Shown: positions 36,178-45,610, counted from the stretch's first letter. The stretch is DNA of 64,000 nucleotides from Bacillus sp. 103mf (GCF_900116295.1 NZ_FPAF01000001.1:1237160-1301159), one strand, 5' to 3'. Notes: a model not told the origin generated them from the sequence alone. Numbers and translations are program-made.

Positions 36178-37041
36178 TTACACTTCACTCGTCACTTCTA
36201 TCTCTTTTCGTTCTAACTTTTCTACCATATGCCCTTCTTCATCCCATTTCACCGCACGGTAATAAGCATCATGATAGAACGTAAACCATGCTTCTTTCTC
36301 TACGCCGTATTTCATCCACTTTTGTTTACTTTCAATAGATGTCATCGGATAATCATCATAGGCCATGACCCACAGTACATTTTGATGTGCATGTGTTGGC
36401 AGTAAATCCGCTAAGTGAAGTAACGTTTCATCTTTACTTTGTGCAATGACAGCCGCATGTCCATCACTATGTCCACCTGTATGAACCATTCGAATATCAT
36501 CTGTAATACGTACTTCTTCTGTAAATGTTTGTACTTGATCTACAATTGGCTCCCAATTTTCTTTCCAATATGTATTACGTGAGCGGATATTCGGATTTCT
36601 CATTTCATCCCATTCTGTTTGTGATACATATATTTTTGCATTCGGAAACGCCGGAACAAGCTTTTCACCTTCCCATTTCGTTAAACCAGATGCATGATCA
36701 AAATGAAGATGCGTCATTAATACATACTGAATATCTTCTGCTTTTAGCCCAAGCTGAGCGAGCGATTGTTCAACAGATGACTCTTCTGTCACCCCTTGAT
36801 TTCGCTTCATTTTCTCATTCATCTTGTTGTTACCCATCCCTGAATCGATAAGCATATTTCCATCTTTTGTTTGCAGCAGCAATGGATCTGTTCGTAAATA
36901 AATTTGATTTTTATCATTATGGCTATATTTGCGTGACCAAAGTATTTTCGGTACAACGCCAAACATTGCCCCGCCGTCTAAATGTGTATTTCCTCCTCGC
37001 AGCCATGTTACTTGTATATCTCCAATTTTTAAATGTTCCAT
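36178..37041 (-). CDS. Metallo-beta-lactamase-fold hydrolase, YtnP-like lactonase
   Basis: 287 residues. Zinc-binding [10 protein letters not shown] (HxHxDH motif, about residue 111), a further His in [12 protein letters not shown] and Asp in [11 protein letters not shown]. Same overall layout as N-acyl-homoserine-lactone lactonases and B. subtilis YtnP, which degrades signalling lactones. Start ATG after AAGGGGGA. Divergent from the VOC fusion gene. Confidence 0.82.
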   Translation of the reverse strand: MEHLKIGDIQVTWLRGGNTHLDGGAMFGVVPKILWSRKYSHNDKNQIYLRTDPLLLQTKDGNMLIDSGMGNNKMNEKMKRNQGVTEESSVEQSLAQLGLKAEDIQYVLMTHLHFDHASGLTKWEGEKLVPAFPNAKIYVSQTEWDEMRNPNIRSRNTYWKENWEPIVDQVQTFTEEVRITDDIRMVHTGGHSDGHAAVIAQSKDETLLHLADLLPTHAHQNVLWVMAYDDYPMTSIESKQKWMKYGVEKEAWFTFYHDAYYRAVKWDEEGHMVEKLERKEIEVTSEV

Positions 37042-37120
37042 TTTCTGTATCCCCCTTTCTTTTTATGTTATCATATAATTCAGAAAAAATAGTCTACAAA
37101 ACGAAAAAGGAGCCATTTTC

Positions 37121-38182
37121 ATGATAAAAGGACTATACGAAGCACATCTTCCTGTCAGTAATCTAGAAATATCTATCGCTTTTTATGAATCATTAGGTTT
37201 AAAACTATATAAAAAAGATGAAACAGTAGCTTTCTTTTGGATTATAGAAGGACAGAGCTGGTTAGGTCTTTGGGAAGGAAGCGAATACCAAACAAAGCAC
37301 CATCCTTCTCTTAGACATATCGCCTTTCAAGTAGATTTACATGATTTAGAACATGCAATGGAGTGGTTAAAAGAAAAGGGAATTCAAGCACGAAAAGATT
37401 TTGGAATGGAGCCTATCGAACCAATCGTATTCCCAAATCAAGCACATGCCTCTGTATATTTCGATGATCCTGATGGCAATAGCTTAGAACTAATTGCTCG
37501 CCTTCCTTTTGAATTAGATCGAACGGATAAAATGTACTTAAGCGAATGGAAGGACATAACAAAAAAAACAGAAAGACACATACCTATGAAACTAACAAAC
37601 GAACAAGATATCATTCAATTAGTACAAAAAGATCCGTGGATGATGGATATATTACAAACTGTTAAACAATTACACTTACCTGATTGGTGGGTGTGTGCCG
37701 GATTTGTCCGCTCAAAAATATGGGACACTCTGCACGGGTTTGAAGAAAGAACGCCCCTTCCAGATGTTGATGTTGTTTATTTTGATGCGGAAAATATTGA
37801 TGAATCCGAAGAGAAAAAATACGAAAAACAGTTGCTAAATATGTCGCCAAATGTACCTTGGTCTGTTAAAAATGAAGCAAGAATGCACATCATTAACAAC
37901 ATGCCGCCCTTTTCTTCTTCAGTAGATGCTATATCAAAATTTCCAGAAACAGCAACGGCGCTAGGTTTGAAATTAAACGAGCAGGATGAAATTGTATTAG
38001 CTGCCCCTTGGGGTGTACAAGATGTCATTAACTTAGAACTACGACCGACTCCTTGTTATGAAGAAACGAAGGAATATGCACACATGTATGAGGAACGTGT
38101 ACTTACGAAGAAATGGCAGGAGAAATGGAGTAAGGTGAAGGTTTTTTATCCTCTAAACGCTATATATATAAATACAAATTGA
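37121..38182 (+). CDS. VOC-domain / nucleotidyltransferase-like (DUF925) fusion protein
   Basis: 353 residues. Residues 1-130 form a glyoxalase/bleomycin-resistance (VOC) domain (GLYEAHLPVSNLEISIAFYESLGL ... ASVYFDDPDGNSLELIA). Residues about 155-350 match the DUF925 nucleotidyltransferase-like family (LPDWWVCAGFVRSKIWDTLHG ... LPDVDVVYFD, with the DxD-type acidic pair). The two are usually separate genes. The last codons and the TGA stop come from the end of an R2 repeat, so the original C-terminus may have been replaced by a few residues. AAGGAG before ATG. Confidence 0.78.
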   Translation: MIKGLYEAHLPVSNLEISIAFYESLGLKLYKKDETVAFFWIIEGQSWLGLWEGSEYQTKHHPSLRHIAFQVDLHDLEHAMEWLKEKGIQARKDFGMEPIEPIVFPNQAHASVYFDDPDGNSLELIARLPFELDRTDKMYLSEWKDITKKTERHIPMKLTNEQDIIQLVQKDPWMMDILQTVKQLHLPDWWVCAGFVRSKIWDTLHGFEERTPLPDVDVVYFDAENIDESEEKKYEKQLLNMSPNVPWSVKNEARMHIINNMPPFSSSVDAISKFPETATALGLKLNEQDEIVLAAPWGVQDVINLELRPTPCYEETKEYAHMYEERVLTKKWQEKWSKVKVFYPLNAIYINTN

Positions 38183-38354
38183 AAAACCGACATAAAAACC
38201 CCCTTTCTTTTTAGGGGAGGGCGAGAGCATCTGACCGTGCATTGAAACGGTCAGAGCTTTTTCCTGCCACATGCGAGGTTTAAAAAAAAAGGAGCAAGCA
38301 AGGAGCGGTCCTGTTATGTTCTGCATAGCAGCGACTTATGTGTCGAAAAATGAA
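38160..38354 (+). repeat. Dispersed repeat family R2, full copy
   Basis: Begins TATATATATAAATACAAATTG inside the end of the upstream gene. The core hairpin is CTGACCGT / ACGGTCAG, differing from other copies by paired changes in both arms. Ends GACTTATGTGTCGAAAAAT. Confidence 0.8.
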
Positions 38355-38355
38355 A

Positions 38356-38383
38356 AACGCTATTCTCTTAAAAAGAATAGCGT
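38356..38383 (-). terminator. SDR gene terminator
   Basis: ACGCTATTCT / AGAATAGCGT followed by TTTTTCATTTTTC on the minus strand, just after the SDR stop codon. Confidence 0.78.
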
Positions 38384-38394
38384 CTTCCATTCTA

Positions 38395-39108
38395 TTAAAT
38401 TAACGTATGCCCACCTTCAATATGAAGAACTGTTCCTGTAACAAATCCGTTCTGCATAGCATATAGTACAGCTTGTGCTACATCTTCTGCCTTACCTACT
38501 CGCCCCGCAGGAAGTTTATTTCCTAAATCAGTATAGAATTTGTTACGTGCTTCTTCTGTCATTTTGCTTCGTGACGGTGTATCAATAATTCCTGGTGAGA
38601 CAACATTCACGCGAATTGGTGCTAGTTCTAGCGCTAATGTTTGACCAAGGTTAGAAACAGCAGCATTGACTGCACCAAGTGTCGCCGATCCAATCATAGA
38701 TTTATAAGCGACAACTCCGGAGAATAAAGTAATTGAACCATTACCAGTAATTTTCGGGGCACCATATTTCGCTGCATAAAATTGTCCCCAAAATTTATTT
38801 TCGAATAACTGACGTGCTGCGGCTGTATCTGTATCAATAAAAGAACCTCCAGATGTTTCTGCTGCGGTAACAACTAAATGATCAATCGTGCCTGTTTGTT
38901 CAAAAAAGGATTGTACTTGTTGTTCTTGCGTTGTATCAAGCACATGAATTGTTACGTTTCCTTTTAACTGATCCTTTGCCCCTTGCAGTTTTTCCTTAGA
39001 ACGACTAGCAATGATGACCTCAGCTCCTTGCATAAGTGCAAGTCTTGCTGTTTCTAAACCAATCCCAGAACTTCCACCGATAATGACAATTTTCTTATTG
39101 TTTAGCAT
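38395..39108 (-). CDS. Short-chain dehydrogenase/reductase
   Basis: 237 residues from ATG 39108 (9 nt after TGGGGG; an ATG two codons earlier is too close). IGGSSGIGLETARL is the NAD(P)-binding motif; the catalytic lysine normally in YxxxK is not found in that form: the segment reads SGVVAYKSMIGSATLGAVNAAVSNL, with the usual Tyr region altered. GTVLHIEGGHTLI ends the protein. Substrate unknown. The promoter region shares a 40-bp element with the HxlR locus at 45.6 kb, so this gene is probably part of the HxlR regulon. Confidence 0.8.
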   Translation of the reverse strand: MLNNKKIVIIGGSSGIGLETARLALMQGAEVIIASRSKEKLQGAKDQLKGNVTIHVLDTTQEQQVQSFFEQTGTIDHLVVTAAETSGGSFIDTDTAAARQLFENKFWGQFYAAKYGAPKITGNGSITLFSGVVAYKSMIGSATLGAVNAAVSNLGQTLALELAPIRVNVVSPGIIDTPSRSKMTEEARNKFYTDLGNKLPAGRVGKAEDVAQAVLYAMQNGFVTGTVLHIEGGHTLI

Positions 39109-39165
39109 GTTCATTTCCCCCAGTTTTTTTGTTTTGTTTTACTGAGGTTATTGTAATCCCAAAGC

Positions 39166-39205
39166 TTCCTTTTTTGAAGTAGTGATATTTAATTCACATA
39201 GTTAC
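39166..39205. promoter_or_regulatory. 40-bp element shared with the HxlR intergenic region
   Basis: The 29 bp AAGTAGTGATATTTAATTCA..TAGTTAC (39177-39205) match 27 of 29 bases of the reverse complement of 45571-45599, and similarity extends leftward through TTCCTTTT. It lies 58 bp before the SDR start codon. Likely operator/promoter for the HxlR-type regulator. In the rest of the 446-bp gap up to the protease gene I see only that gene's terminator. Confidence 0.75.
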
Positions 39206-39455
39206 ATTTTGGAAAGTTCCTTTTTTATAAAGAATGTGCTTCTATCACCATACATACCTATCAACCTAAGGAATTTTAATCCCCCCAAGTACCAAAAAGT
39301 GCGAATTTCTTACGCTAAGGTTTTCTATTTACGGAAAACCTTAAGTTATGAACTTCTTTATAGAGAATCATTGAGGATGGAAACACAAAAATTACACAAT
39401 AATTCAGAGATGAATGGTGTAAGATGAGAATAGATGATCAGAATTTTCATTTTAT

Positions 39456-39506
39456 GAAAAAACGATATTCCTTTTGTAGAAAAGTACAAAAAGAATATCG
39501 TTTTTT
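39456..39506 (-). terminator. Neutral protease terminator
   Basis: AAAAAACGATATTC / GAATATCGTTTTTT with a 22-base loop that can pair further; T-run on the minus strand. Confidence 0.8.
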
Positions 39507-39560
39507 AGCACTATAGAAACTTTTTTATTATTTCAGGGATCTTTTTATGTTAAATAAAAA

Positions 39561-41225
39561 TTATTTAACACCAACAGCATCAAATGCTTTGTTTACAGAG
39601 GTAACCTCAGCTGATTGCGTTCCATATAAATCTGCGGCTGACTGTACAAGGGCTTGTCTTGCTTGAGAAAATGTTGCTGATTCTGTTAGATATTGAGTAT
39701 TTGCGCGATAAAAGATTTTGCCCATTTTATCTTTACCAATACCATTTACAGTTACTCCATAATGAGTACCACCCTCTGCAATGAGATACGCTGTTTTATT
39801 GATAATCCCACTATTTGTGTGTACTAATTGGCTTTGATTCGTTCCTGTATAACGTTTAGAATAATGATCTGGATCACCGTATTTTGTTGGATCACTCATA
39901 GAACGAAGGGCTTGTCCCGATTGGAAGAATAAATCTTCCCCAATTAAATAATCAGGATTTGAGTTATTATAATATTCAACTAATGTGCCGAAAACATCTG
40001 ACATTGCTTCATTAAGTGCGCCAGATTCGTTTTGATAGATTAAATTGGATGATGAATCTGTAACTGCATGTGTTAGTTCATGACCAACAGCATCAATTGC
40101 GGCTGTAAATGAACGTGTTGATCCATCTCCATCTCCATATACCATTTGTTTTAGCTCTGGATCCCAAAACGCGTTTTCATACTGTTGTCCAAAATGAACA
40201 GTTGAAACAATTTTAGAACCGTTTCCGTCATAAGAATCTCTTCCATGAACCTTTTTATAATAATCATATACTTTTCCTGCGTAAGTATGAGCATCTACAG
40301 CCGCTTGTGCATTTTTGCTTATAAAACTGTTCGTGCTATTATTAAAAAGGACACCTGGAAGGACTGAAGTGTCATCTTCGCTTCCTTTATTTTGTGCATC
40401 ATACGTATAAATTCCCTGTCCACGTGTTTTATCTACTAAATAATAAGTATTATTAGATTTTAAGAGATTCAAGCTTCTAGTATTTCCAAATGAATCTTTT
40501 CCTGTCCCAGTTGTTACTGTTCCGGTAATATTTCTTGGATTTTTTGCTGCATGTAAAACTTCAATATGATCTAGGATTTTTCCAGTCTCTGCTTCAACAA
40601 AATAATCATGGCTACCTGGTTGTGGGGATAAAAATCCTAAATGAACATGATATGCATAGGATACTGTGTCATCTTTTGCATATACTACAAGTTCAGATGT
40701 TGGTTCTACAGTATAGTTTGGTTTAAATCCTAGTTCCTTTTCAGCAAGAGACACTGCTTCATTAGCAGAAATTTTTTGATTTGCTTGTTGTAATTTTTGG
40801 TCTAAATCAGGAATAACAGTTCCTGAAAAAACAGTTAATACTCCCTTATTATCAACATGCGCAACTTGTGTAGATCCCCATACTGGAACACCATTATATG
40901 TTTGTTGTAATCGAACAACTTTTGCTCCTAACGTATCATCTTCTTGTTTCTTTACAGTGAATGATTCTTTAGCACTTTTGGTACCCAGTTTATATTTGTC
41001 CTTATTTTCATCAACATATCGAAATACTACATCCTCAGTTTTTGTTGAAGATGGTGTAGTCAGCTGTCCAGAAATAAACTCTGTAGACTTGATAGCCTCA
41101 TTATACTTCTCTGTAGACAGCACATTATTTGATGTAGCTGCATAGCTAGATGTCGGTAAACTAATTGATGTGGCAACAATACCAGCTGACAATAAAACTG
41201 CTAAACTTTGTTTCTTTGTTTTCAT
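39561..41225 (-). CDS. Thermolysin-like neutral metalloprotease (M4, bacillolysin)
   Basis: 554 residues: Sec signal peptide ending SSYAA near residue 30, an FTP/PepSY propeptide (residues about 50-240) and the mature M4 domain. Zinc motif HELTH near residues 378-382 with the third ligand in [12 protein letters not shown]; active-site His in [20 protein letters not shown] region. Secreted, autoprocessed extracellular protease. Start ATG after AAAGGAG; own terminator. Sporulation or quorum control is usual for such genes but no regulator site was identified here. Confidence 0.93.
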   Translation of the reverse strand: MKTKKQSLAVLLSAGIVATSISLPTSSYAATSNNVLSTEKYNEAIKSTEFISGQLTTPSSTKTEDVVFRYVDENKDKYKLGTKSAKESFTVKKQEDDTLGAKVVRLQQTYNGVPVWGSTQVAHVDNKGVLTVFSGTVIPDLDQKLQQANQKISANEAVSLAEKELGFKPNYTVEPTSELVVYAKDDTVSYAYHVHLGFLSPQPGSHDYFVEAETGKILDHIEVLHAAKNPRNITGTVTTGTGKDSFGNTRSLNLLKSNNTYYLVDKTRGQGIYTYDAQNKGSEDDTSVLPGVLFNNSTNSFISKNAQAAVDAHTYAGKVYDYYKKVHGRDSYDGNGSKIVSTVHFGQQYENAFWDPELKQMVYGDGDGSTRSFTAAIDAVGHELTHAVTDSSSNLIYQNESGALNEAMSDVFGTLVEYYNNSNPDYLIGEDLFFQSGQALRSMSDPTKYGDPDHYSKRYTGTNQSQLVHTNSGIINKTAYLIAEGGTHYGVTVNGIGKDKMGKIFYRANTQYLTESATFSQARQALVQSAADLYGTQSAEVTSVNKAFDAVGVK

Positions 41226-41522
41226 ATTCCATTCTCCTTTGTTTCTATCTTTTTATTTGACAGAATATTTGAATTTACAGAGAATTATATTTTTAGATGC
41301 ACATAGTGTAAAGGTTGATAATTGTTAAAAATGTAAAATAGTTCATATTATTTCTACTAATTTTATTTCTACAAGCCTTAAAAGTGTTGAGTTTGCTAGG
41401 TTTGTATAATTAATATGCAATTTTGCATATTATATAAATATAAATTGAGAAATAAATATTCTATAAAAAATTCAAATGATGGTTTAAGTGAGAAGGGGAA
41501 TTCATCAAATATCATTTAATAA

Positions 41523-41660
41523 TTATATAAACACAAATTAAAAAATCGACATAAAACCCTCTTTCTTTTTAGGCGGACGAGAGCATCTGGCTGTGCATAG
41601 AAGCGGTCAGGGCCTTTTTCTGCCACATGCAAGGTTTAAAACAAATGGAAGTTTCACTTT
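41523..41660 (+). repeat. Chimeric repeat: R2 copy joined to the end of a bcr1-like element
   Basis: TTATATAAACACAAATTAAA begins a normal R2 copy (core GAGAGCATCTGGCTGTGCAT, TGCCACATGCAAGGTTTAAA). It then switches at about 41645 to TGGAAGTTTCACTTTATAAA, the terminal sequence of bcr1-like elements. Confidence 0.75.
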
Positions 41661-41764
41661 ATAAAAAATCACGAACTTAGTTGTACTTTTAAGAGGGTTT
41701 CCCGTCATTTTACAATTTTCTTAACTAAAATTGGATTTTCTCAACATAATTTCCATTACCTATA

Positions 41765-41857
41765 TGGTAAAATGGATTAAGCAGTTCCCCATAAACTGTT
41801 TTTTCAATAGCAAAGTACGCGAGAACAAACTCTCTACTATGAGGGTTTGTTTTTTTA
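41765..41857 (+). ncRNA. Candidate small RNA or leader: extended -10 promoter followed by two hairpins
   Basis: TGGTAAAAT at 41765-41773 is an extended -10 element. About 30 bp downstream is a small hairpin CAGTT / AACTG with TTTTTT. It is followed by a strong terminator at 41824-41857 (AACAAACTCTC, loop TACTAT, GAGGGTTTGTT, then T-run). No ORF lies between. The next gene on this strand starts 155 bp later. This could be an 80-nt sRNA or an attenuated leader. Confidence 0.4.
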
Positions 41858-42012
41858 TTGCTATTTAAAATTTTATGTGCCATAAAGAGTGTGTAAACAA
41901 ATCTTATTATATAATTAAACTAATGATTTGTTATTCATCTTTACCATACTATAAATGAATCATGTACTTAAAACTTACACTTCATAATTCTGCAGAAAGG
42001 AGATATATCTTC

Positions 42013-42174
42013 TTGAATAAAAATAAACAAAGTGATGCAAAAACGGTAATTGGAATATCTATAGGAATGTGTTTGGGGACAACTTTCGGATTGCTTATTC
42101 ATAACCTTGCTCTTGGTATAATGATTGGTGTTGCTATTGGATTTGGAGTTTCTAAAATAAAACGAAAGAAATAA
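42013..42174 (+). CDS. Small membrane protein, function unknown
   Basis: 53 residues from a TTG start (42013), 10 nt after AGAAAGGAG; the upstream in-frame ATG at 41962 has no ribosome binding site. After a polar N-terminus (LNKNKQSDAKT) come two glycine-rich hydrophobic stretches (VIGISIGMCLGTTFGLLI and LALGIMIGVAIGFGVS) and a basic tail KIKRKK. Glycine-zipper-like; resembles small Bacillus membrane proteins of unknown role. Followed by a strong terminator. Confidence 0.6.
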   Translation: MNKNKQSDAKTVIGISIGMCLGTTFGLLIHNLALGIMIGVAIGFGVSKIKRKK

Positions 42175-42201
42175 CTTTATTTATGATAAATAACAGCAGT
42201 A

Positions 42202-42240
42202 GAATAACCCCTTACCTTTGAAATGGTAAGGGGTTATTCT
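42202..42240 (+). terminator. Terminator of the small membrane protein gene
   Basis: GAATAACCCCTTACC / GGTAAGGGGTTATTC, perfect 15-bp arms, 8-base loop, then TTAT. Confidence 0.85.
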
Positions 42241-42351
42241 TATAAAATTTAGTTACCATAATCTTTGTTACCGGTAATCAAAAAAGGGAAATTCTTATAT
42301 ATGAATAGATAAAAATCGATTCTTTTTTCTATTATTAAATTCTAATTTATT

Positions 42352-42461
42352 CCGCTTTTCTTAAGAAGTTAGGTGGGAGATAGACTGCTGGCATGCGCCC
42401 GATTGGTGAGGGCTGATAATCAGTGGGGGATGAAGAAAACCCCCACTGATTAAAGTTTCAC
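42352..42461 (-). repeat. bcr1-like repeat, left end missing
   Basis: Right end complete (CACTGATTAAAGTTTCAC then TTTAT). The left starts inside the element at CCGCTTTTCTTAAGAAGTTAG, a junction of bcr1 with the R3 module. Confidence 0.7.
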
Positions 42462-42636
42462 TTTATTTACCAAATAGATGATCAACCGAGATACATGTAA
42501 TTTCGAGCCATAGGTTGTATTATGTAAAGTTGACATGAATAGAATATTTATAATGTAACATAGCATTATTTTTGTTAAAATGGAAGTAAAAGGAAGATGC
42601 TATACATCTATGTAGCTAATAAAGGAGATGATTATA

Positions 42637-42831
42637 TTGATAATCTTTTGGTATCTCTTACTCATTATATTAGCTGTTCTGGCTGATTACTATTGGTTAG
42701 ATATGGATAGTAAAAGATGGGGATGGTTTAAAAAGGGAAGTAAAAAACAAAAAGCAATCTTTTTTACCCTTGTTCTTCTTGTAACTTTCATAGGATACAT
42801 ACTTATTGATATTGAATACTTTAAAATCTGA
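42637..42831 (+). CDS. Small two-helix membrane protein, function unknown
   Basis: 64 residues from a TTG at 42637, 10 nt after AAAGGAG; the ATG at 42628 overlaps the SD and is unlikely. Two hydrophobic helices (IIFWYLLLIILAVLADYYWL and AIFFTLVLLVTFIGYILI) are separated by a basic WGWFKKGSKKQK loop. Followed by a bidirectional terminator at 42942-42978. Confidence 0.5.
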   Translation: MIIFWYLLLIILAVLADYYWLDMDSKRWGWFKKGSKKQKAIFFTLVLLVTFIGYILIDIEYFKI

Positions 42832-42941
42832 CACCTTTAGTTAGCTAAGGAAGCCAATTTTTCTTATGGACTCAATAATTAATGTCACACACTTCCAATG
42901 ACAAGAATTATGTGAATTAAAAATATATTAGAAAGAAAATA

Positions 42942-42978
42942 AACAAAACACCGTTTAGGATTCAAACGGTGTTTTGTT
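42942..42978. terminator. Bidirectional terminator
   Basis: AACAAAACACCGTTT / AAACGGTGTTTTGTT, perfect 15-bp arms, between convergent genes. Confidence 0.8.
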
Positions 42979-43102
42979 ATCCTATAACTAAATTCATCAT
43001 TCTCTAAGAAAAGAGGATAGTTAGGAATTTGAATCATATGAAAACCGCTTAAGTTGAGGGACAAATATGGCAATCCCTTCCCAAAAATTTCCTGTATTTA
43101 CA

Positions 43103-44098
43103 TCATCTATTCATTTTATCGACAAACTCACTAACCGACTTCACATATTCATCGTCAAATAACCCTCTTGGGTCAAATATGGATTTCACCGACAAGCCAA
43201 ATTCCGAATTTACATATTGCGGTTTCAACATGGAATGATTTGCTTCTGGTAAATAAGATACTGATAACAACTCTTTCCGTATTTCTTTTTTGTAAACTTC
43301 CATCGTGTTTTTGACATCTACATTTTCATCACGGCCTCCAACAATTAACTTAACAGGCTTTTTTGTTTCTGAGAGATCCTTTGTTGCATCGCTATTTACA
43401 TTCTTTTTAATAAAATTCCATCTTTCTTTAGAGATATCGCCTTTATCATTCGTTAAGTTTTGGTAGTCTTCATAATTACTATTTTTCAAAAGTAATTCTA
43501 AAACTTTTTCATTGTTTTTCATTCGTTGGTTGATTTCTTCTTTTGTTGCGCCAGCACTAGCCATACTTTTTTCCGTATAGTACTTTCCTTGTTCGATCCA
43601 ATTAATCGCAGGTGATACTAAAATACTAAATGAAACATCATCGCTAGCATTTGCTACTTTTGGGACAACCCATCCACCTTGACTTGCTCCCCATAATCCT
43701 ATTTTTTTAGGATCAATATCAAGATTTTTCTTCGCCCATTGAATCACTTCGATTACTTCATTTGCGCGATCTTCCATCGATTGATCTAGCCAATCTCCAG
43801 TTGATTTTCCAATACCAGGCTTATCCCATGCTAGGGAGGCATACCCTTTTTTCGCTAATTCCTCCCATAAAGGTAAATAACCATCATCATATGTTACATT
43901 TACAGATCCATCACCATGAACAAAAATAATTAATCCCGGATTTTCTTTTTCTTTAGGTAAGGCGAGGGCACCGTGTAATGTATTTTTTTTCGTTTGAATC
44001 GTTACTTCTTCTTGCTTCAAATCATAAGAATTTTGGTAGAAAATCCATCCTATCGCTCCCAGTATTACAATTCCTAACACGAGTAAAATCCTTTTCAT
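43103..44098 (-). CDS. Alpha/beta hydrolase, membrane-anchored or secreted
   Basis: 331 residues. N-terminal hydrophobic signal/anchor ILLVLGIVILGAIGWIFY, then an alpha/beta hydrolase: oxyanion region IIFVHGDGSVN, nucleophile elbow GLWGASQGGW (GxSxG serine), acid region LIVGGRDENVD and His in LPEANHSML. Acyl esterase or peptidase-like; substrate unknown. ATG after AAGGAGG. Confidence 0.82.
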   Translation of the reverse strand: MKRILLVLGIVILGAIGWIFYQNSYDLKQEEVTIQTKKNTLHGALALPKEKENPGLIIFVHGDGSVNVTYDDGYLPLWEELAKKGYASLAWDKPGIGKSTGDWLDQSMEDRANEVIEVIQWAKKNLDIDPKKIGLWGASQGGWVVPKVANASDDVSFSILVSPAINWIEQGKYYTEKSMASAGATKEEINQRMKNNEKVLELLLKNSNYEDYQNLTNDKGDISKERWNFIKKNVNSDATKDLSETKKPVKLIVGGRDENVDVKNTMEVYKKEIRKELLSVSYLPEANHSMLKPQYVNSEFGLSVKSIFDPRGLFDDEYVKSVSEFVDKMNR

Positions 44099-44296
44099 TT
44101 TTTCCTCCTTTTGTTATGACATTCTTTTTCTCACCAAATAATATGATAGTTCAATGAAAAAAAGAGAAAGGGTATTGTAAATTTATGCTAAAATTTATTT
44201 AAAGATTGTGAGAATTTGTACTTAAACTGATGAGTCAGATTTGTTGAATAAGAATTAGGTGAATTATTAGGCAATGGGAAAAAGGGAGAGAAAGCA

Positions 44297-44962
44297 ATGT
44301 TACAATCATTGATTTTTGATATGGATGGAACTCTATTTCAAACTGAAAAAATTCTAGAATTATCACTTGATGATACTTTTAACCATTTACGGTCACTAAA
44401 TTTATGGGATACAGTAACCCCTATTGATAAATACCGTGAAATTATGGGTGTACCTTTACCAAAAGTTTGGGAAGCTTTGTTACCTAATCATTCTATTGAA
44501 GTAAGGGAACAAACAGATGCTTATTTTCTGGAAAGATTAGTTGAAAACATAAGAAATGGGAAAGGTGCTTTATATCCTAATGTAGAGGAAGTTTTTAGTT
44601 ATTTAAAAGAAAATAATCGTTCCATTTACATAGCGAGTAATGGTTTAACGGAATATTTACAAGCAATTGTAAGTTATTATAATTTGGATAATTGGGTTAC
44701 CGAAACATTTAGTATTCAGCAAATACAAACGCTCGATAAAGGCGATTTAGTTAAAACAATTATAAAAAAATATGATATAAAAAGGGCAGCAGTAGTTGGA
44801 GACCGTCTATCTGATATAAATGCTGCGAAAGATAATGGTTTAATTGCAATTGGATGTAATTTTGATTTTGCACAAGAAGATGAACTTGCTCAAGCTGATT
44901 TTGTAATAAATGACTTAATAGAATTAAAAACAATATTGCCTGAAATGAAAATAGTTTACTAA
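44297..44962 (+). CDS. HAD-family hydrolase
   Basis: 221 residues. Motif I FDMDGTLFQTE, motif II IYIASNGL, motif III Lys in TIIKKYDIK and motif IV VVGDRLSDINAAKDNG. Helical cap between motifs I and II (subclass I), so phosphoglycolate phosphatase or beta-phosphoglucomutase type; small phosphomonoester substrate unknown. ATG after AAGGGAGAG. Confidence 0.85.
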   Translation: MLQSLIFDMDGTLFQTEKILELSLDDTFNHLRSLNLWDTVTPIDKYREIMGVPLPKVWEALLPNHSIEVREQTDAYFLERLVENIRNGKGALYPNVEEVFSYLKENNRSIYIASNGLTEYLQAIVSYYNLDNWVTETFSIQQIQTLDKGDLVKTIIKKYDIKRAAVVGDRLSDINAAKDNGLIAIGCNFDFAQEDELAQADFVINDLIELKTILPEMKIVY

Positions 44963-45002
44963 ACCAACAGGCGCTTTAACTAAATAGGAGAAATAATAAA
45001 TC

Positions 45003-45036
45003 AACGCTCAGAATGATATAGTTCTGAGCGTTTTTG
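45003..45036 (+). terminator. HAD hydrolase terminator
   Basis: AACGCTCAGAA / TTCTGAGCGTT followed by TTTGTTTG. Confidence 0.82.
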
Positions 45037-45165
45037 TTTGTTATTAGAAATGTTTTGTCGTTTTTCTCTACAATAACGGAACTACCTAAATTAAAAAGCA
45101 TCCTTTTTTATATTATTATATTTCTTTACACATATTCCCTTTTTTAACATGAATCATTATTTCTT

Positions 45166-45504
45166 CTATAACGTTAATCCGAACCGCTTTAATTCAATGA
45201 AAATATGTTCTAAACGTTTCCCCTTCTCAGTTAATGTGTATTCAACGCGCGGGGGAACTTCTGGATATACCGTTCTTTCCACAATTCCATGCACTTCAAG
45301 TTCCTTCAGACGAAGCGAGAGCGTTTTCGGGCTAATTCCATCCATTGATTTTTGCAAGTCACTAAATCGCATCGTTCCTTCAATAAGAAGATCTCGAATA
45401 ATTAAAAACGTCCACTTTGTTCCGATTACATCAAGTGTTTTCGCAATGGGACAAATTTGCCCCGGCGTTCCCTTTGTTAATTCGATTGGCTCCATGTTAC
45501 TCAT
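45166..45504 (-). CDS. HxlR-family transcriptional regulator
   Basis: 112 residues. CPIAKTLDVIGTKWTFLIIRDLLIEGTMRFSDLQKSMDGISPKTLSLRLKELE is a classical HxlR winged helix with the N-terminal Cys (ICPIA) that senses quinones, aldehydes or disulfide stress in YodB/HypR-type members. Divergent from the truncated MFS, lipoprotein and MdaB-like genes; the intergenic region holds a 40-bp element also found before the SDR gene. Probably a repressor of both. Confidence 0.88.
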   Translation of the reverse strand: MSNMEPIELTKGTPGQICPIAKTLDVIGTKWTFLIIRDLLIEGTMRFSDLQKSMDGISPKTLSLRLKELEVHGIVERTVYPEVPPRVEYTLTEKGKRLEHIFIELKRFGLTL

Positions 45505-45570
45505 TGAAACACGCTCCTAAAAAATTTTTTCGATTGATTTTCTTTATGTTATCACAATTCTATCTTTATG

Positions 45571-45610
45571 GTAACTATATGAAATAAATATCACTACTTC
45601 CCAAAAGGAA
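45571..45610. promoter_or_regulatory. 40-bp element shared with the SDR promoter
   Basis: GTAACTATATGAAATAAATA then TCACTACTT (45571-45599), 27/29 identical to the reverse complement of 39177-39205; similarity continues through AAAAGGAA. Orientation relative to the rightward operon equals that relative to the SDR gene, as expected of a common regulated promoter. ATAT..ATAT arms form an imperfect dyad. Confidence 0.75.

Noticed and set aside
39182-39427. 81-codon ORF upstream of the SDR gene
   Set aside because: Overlaps the shared 40-bp element, no ribosome binding site, no recognisable fold.
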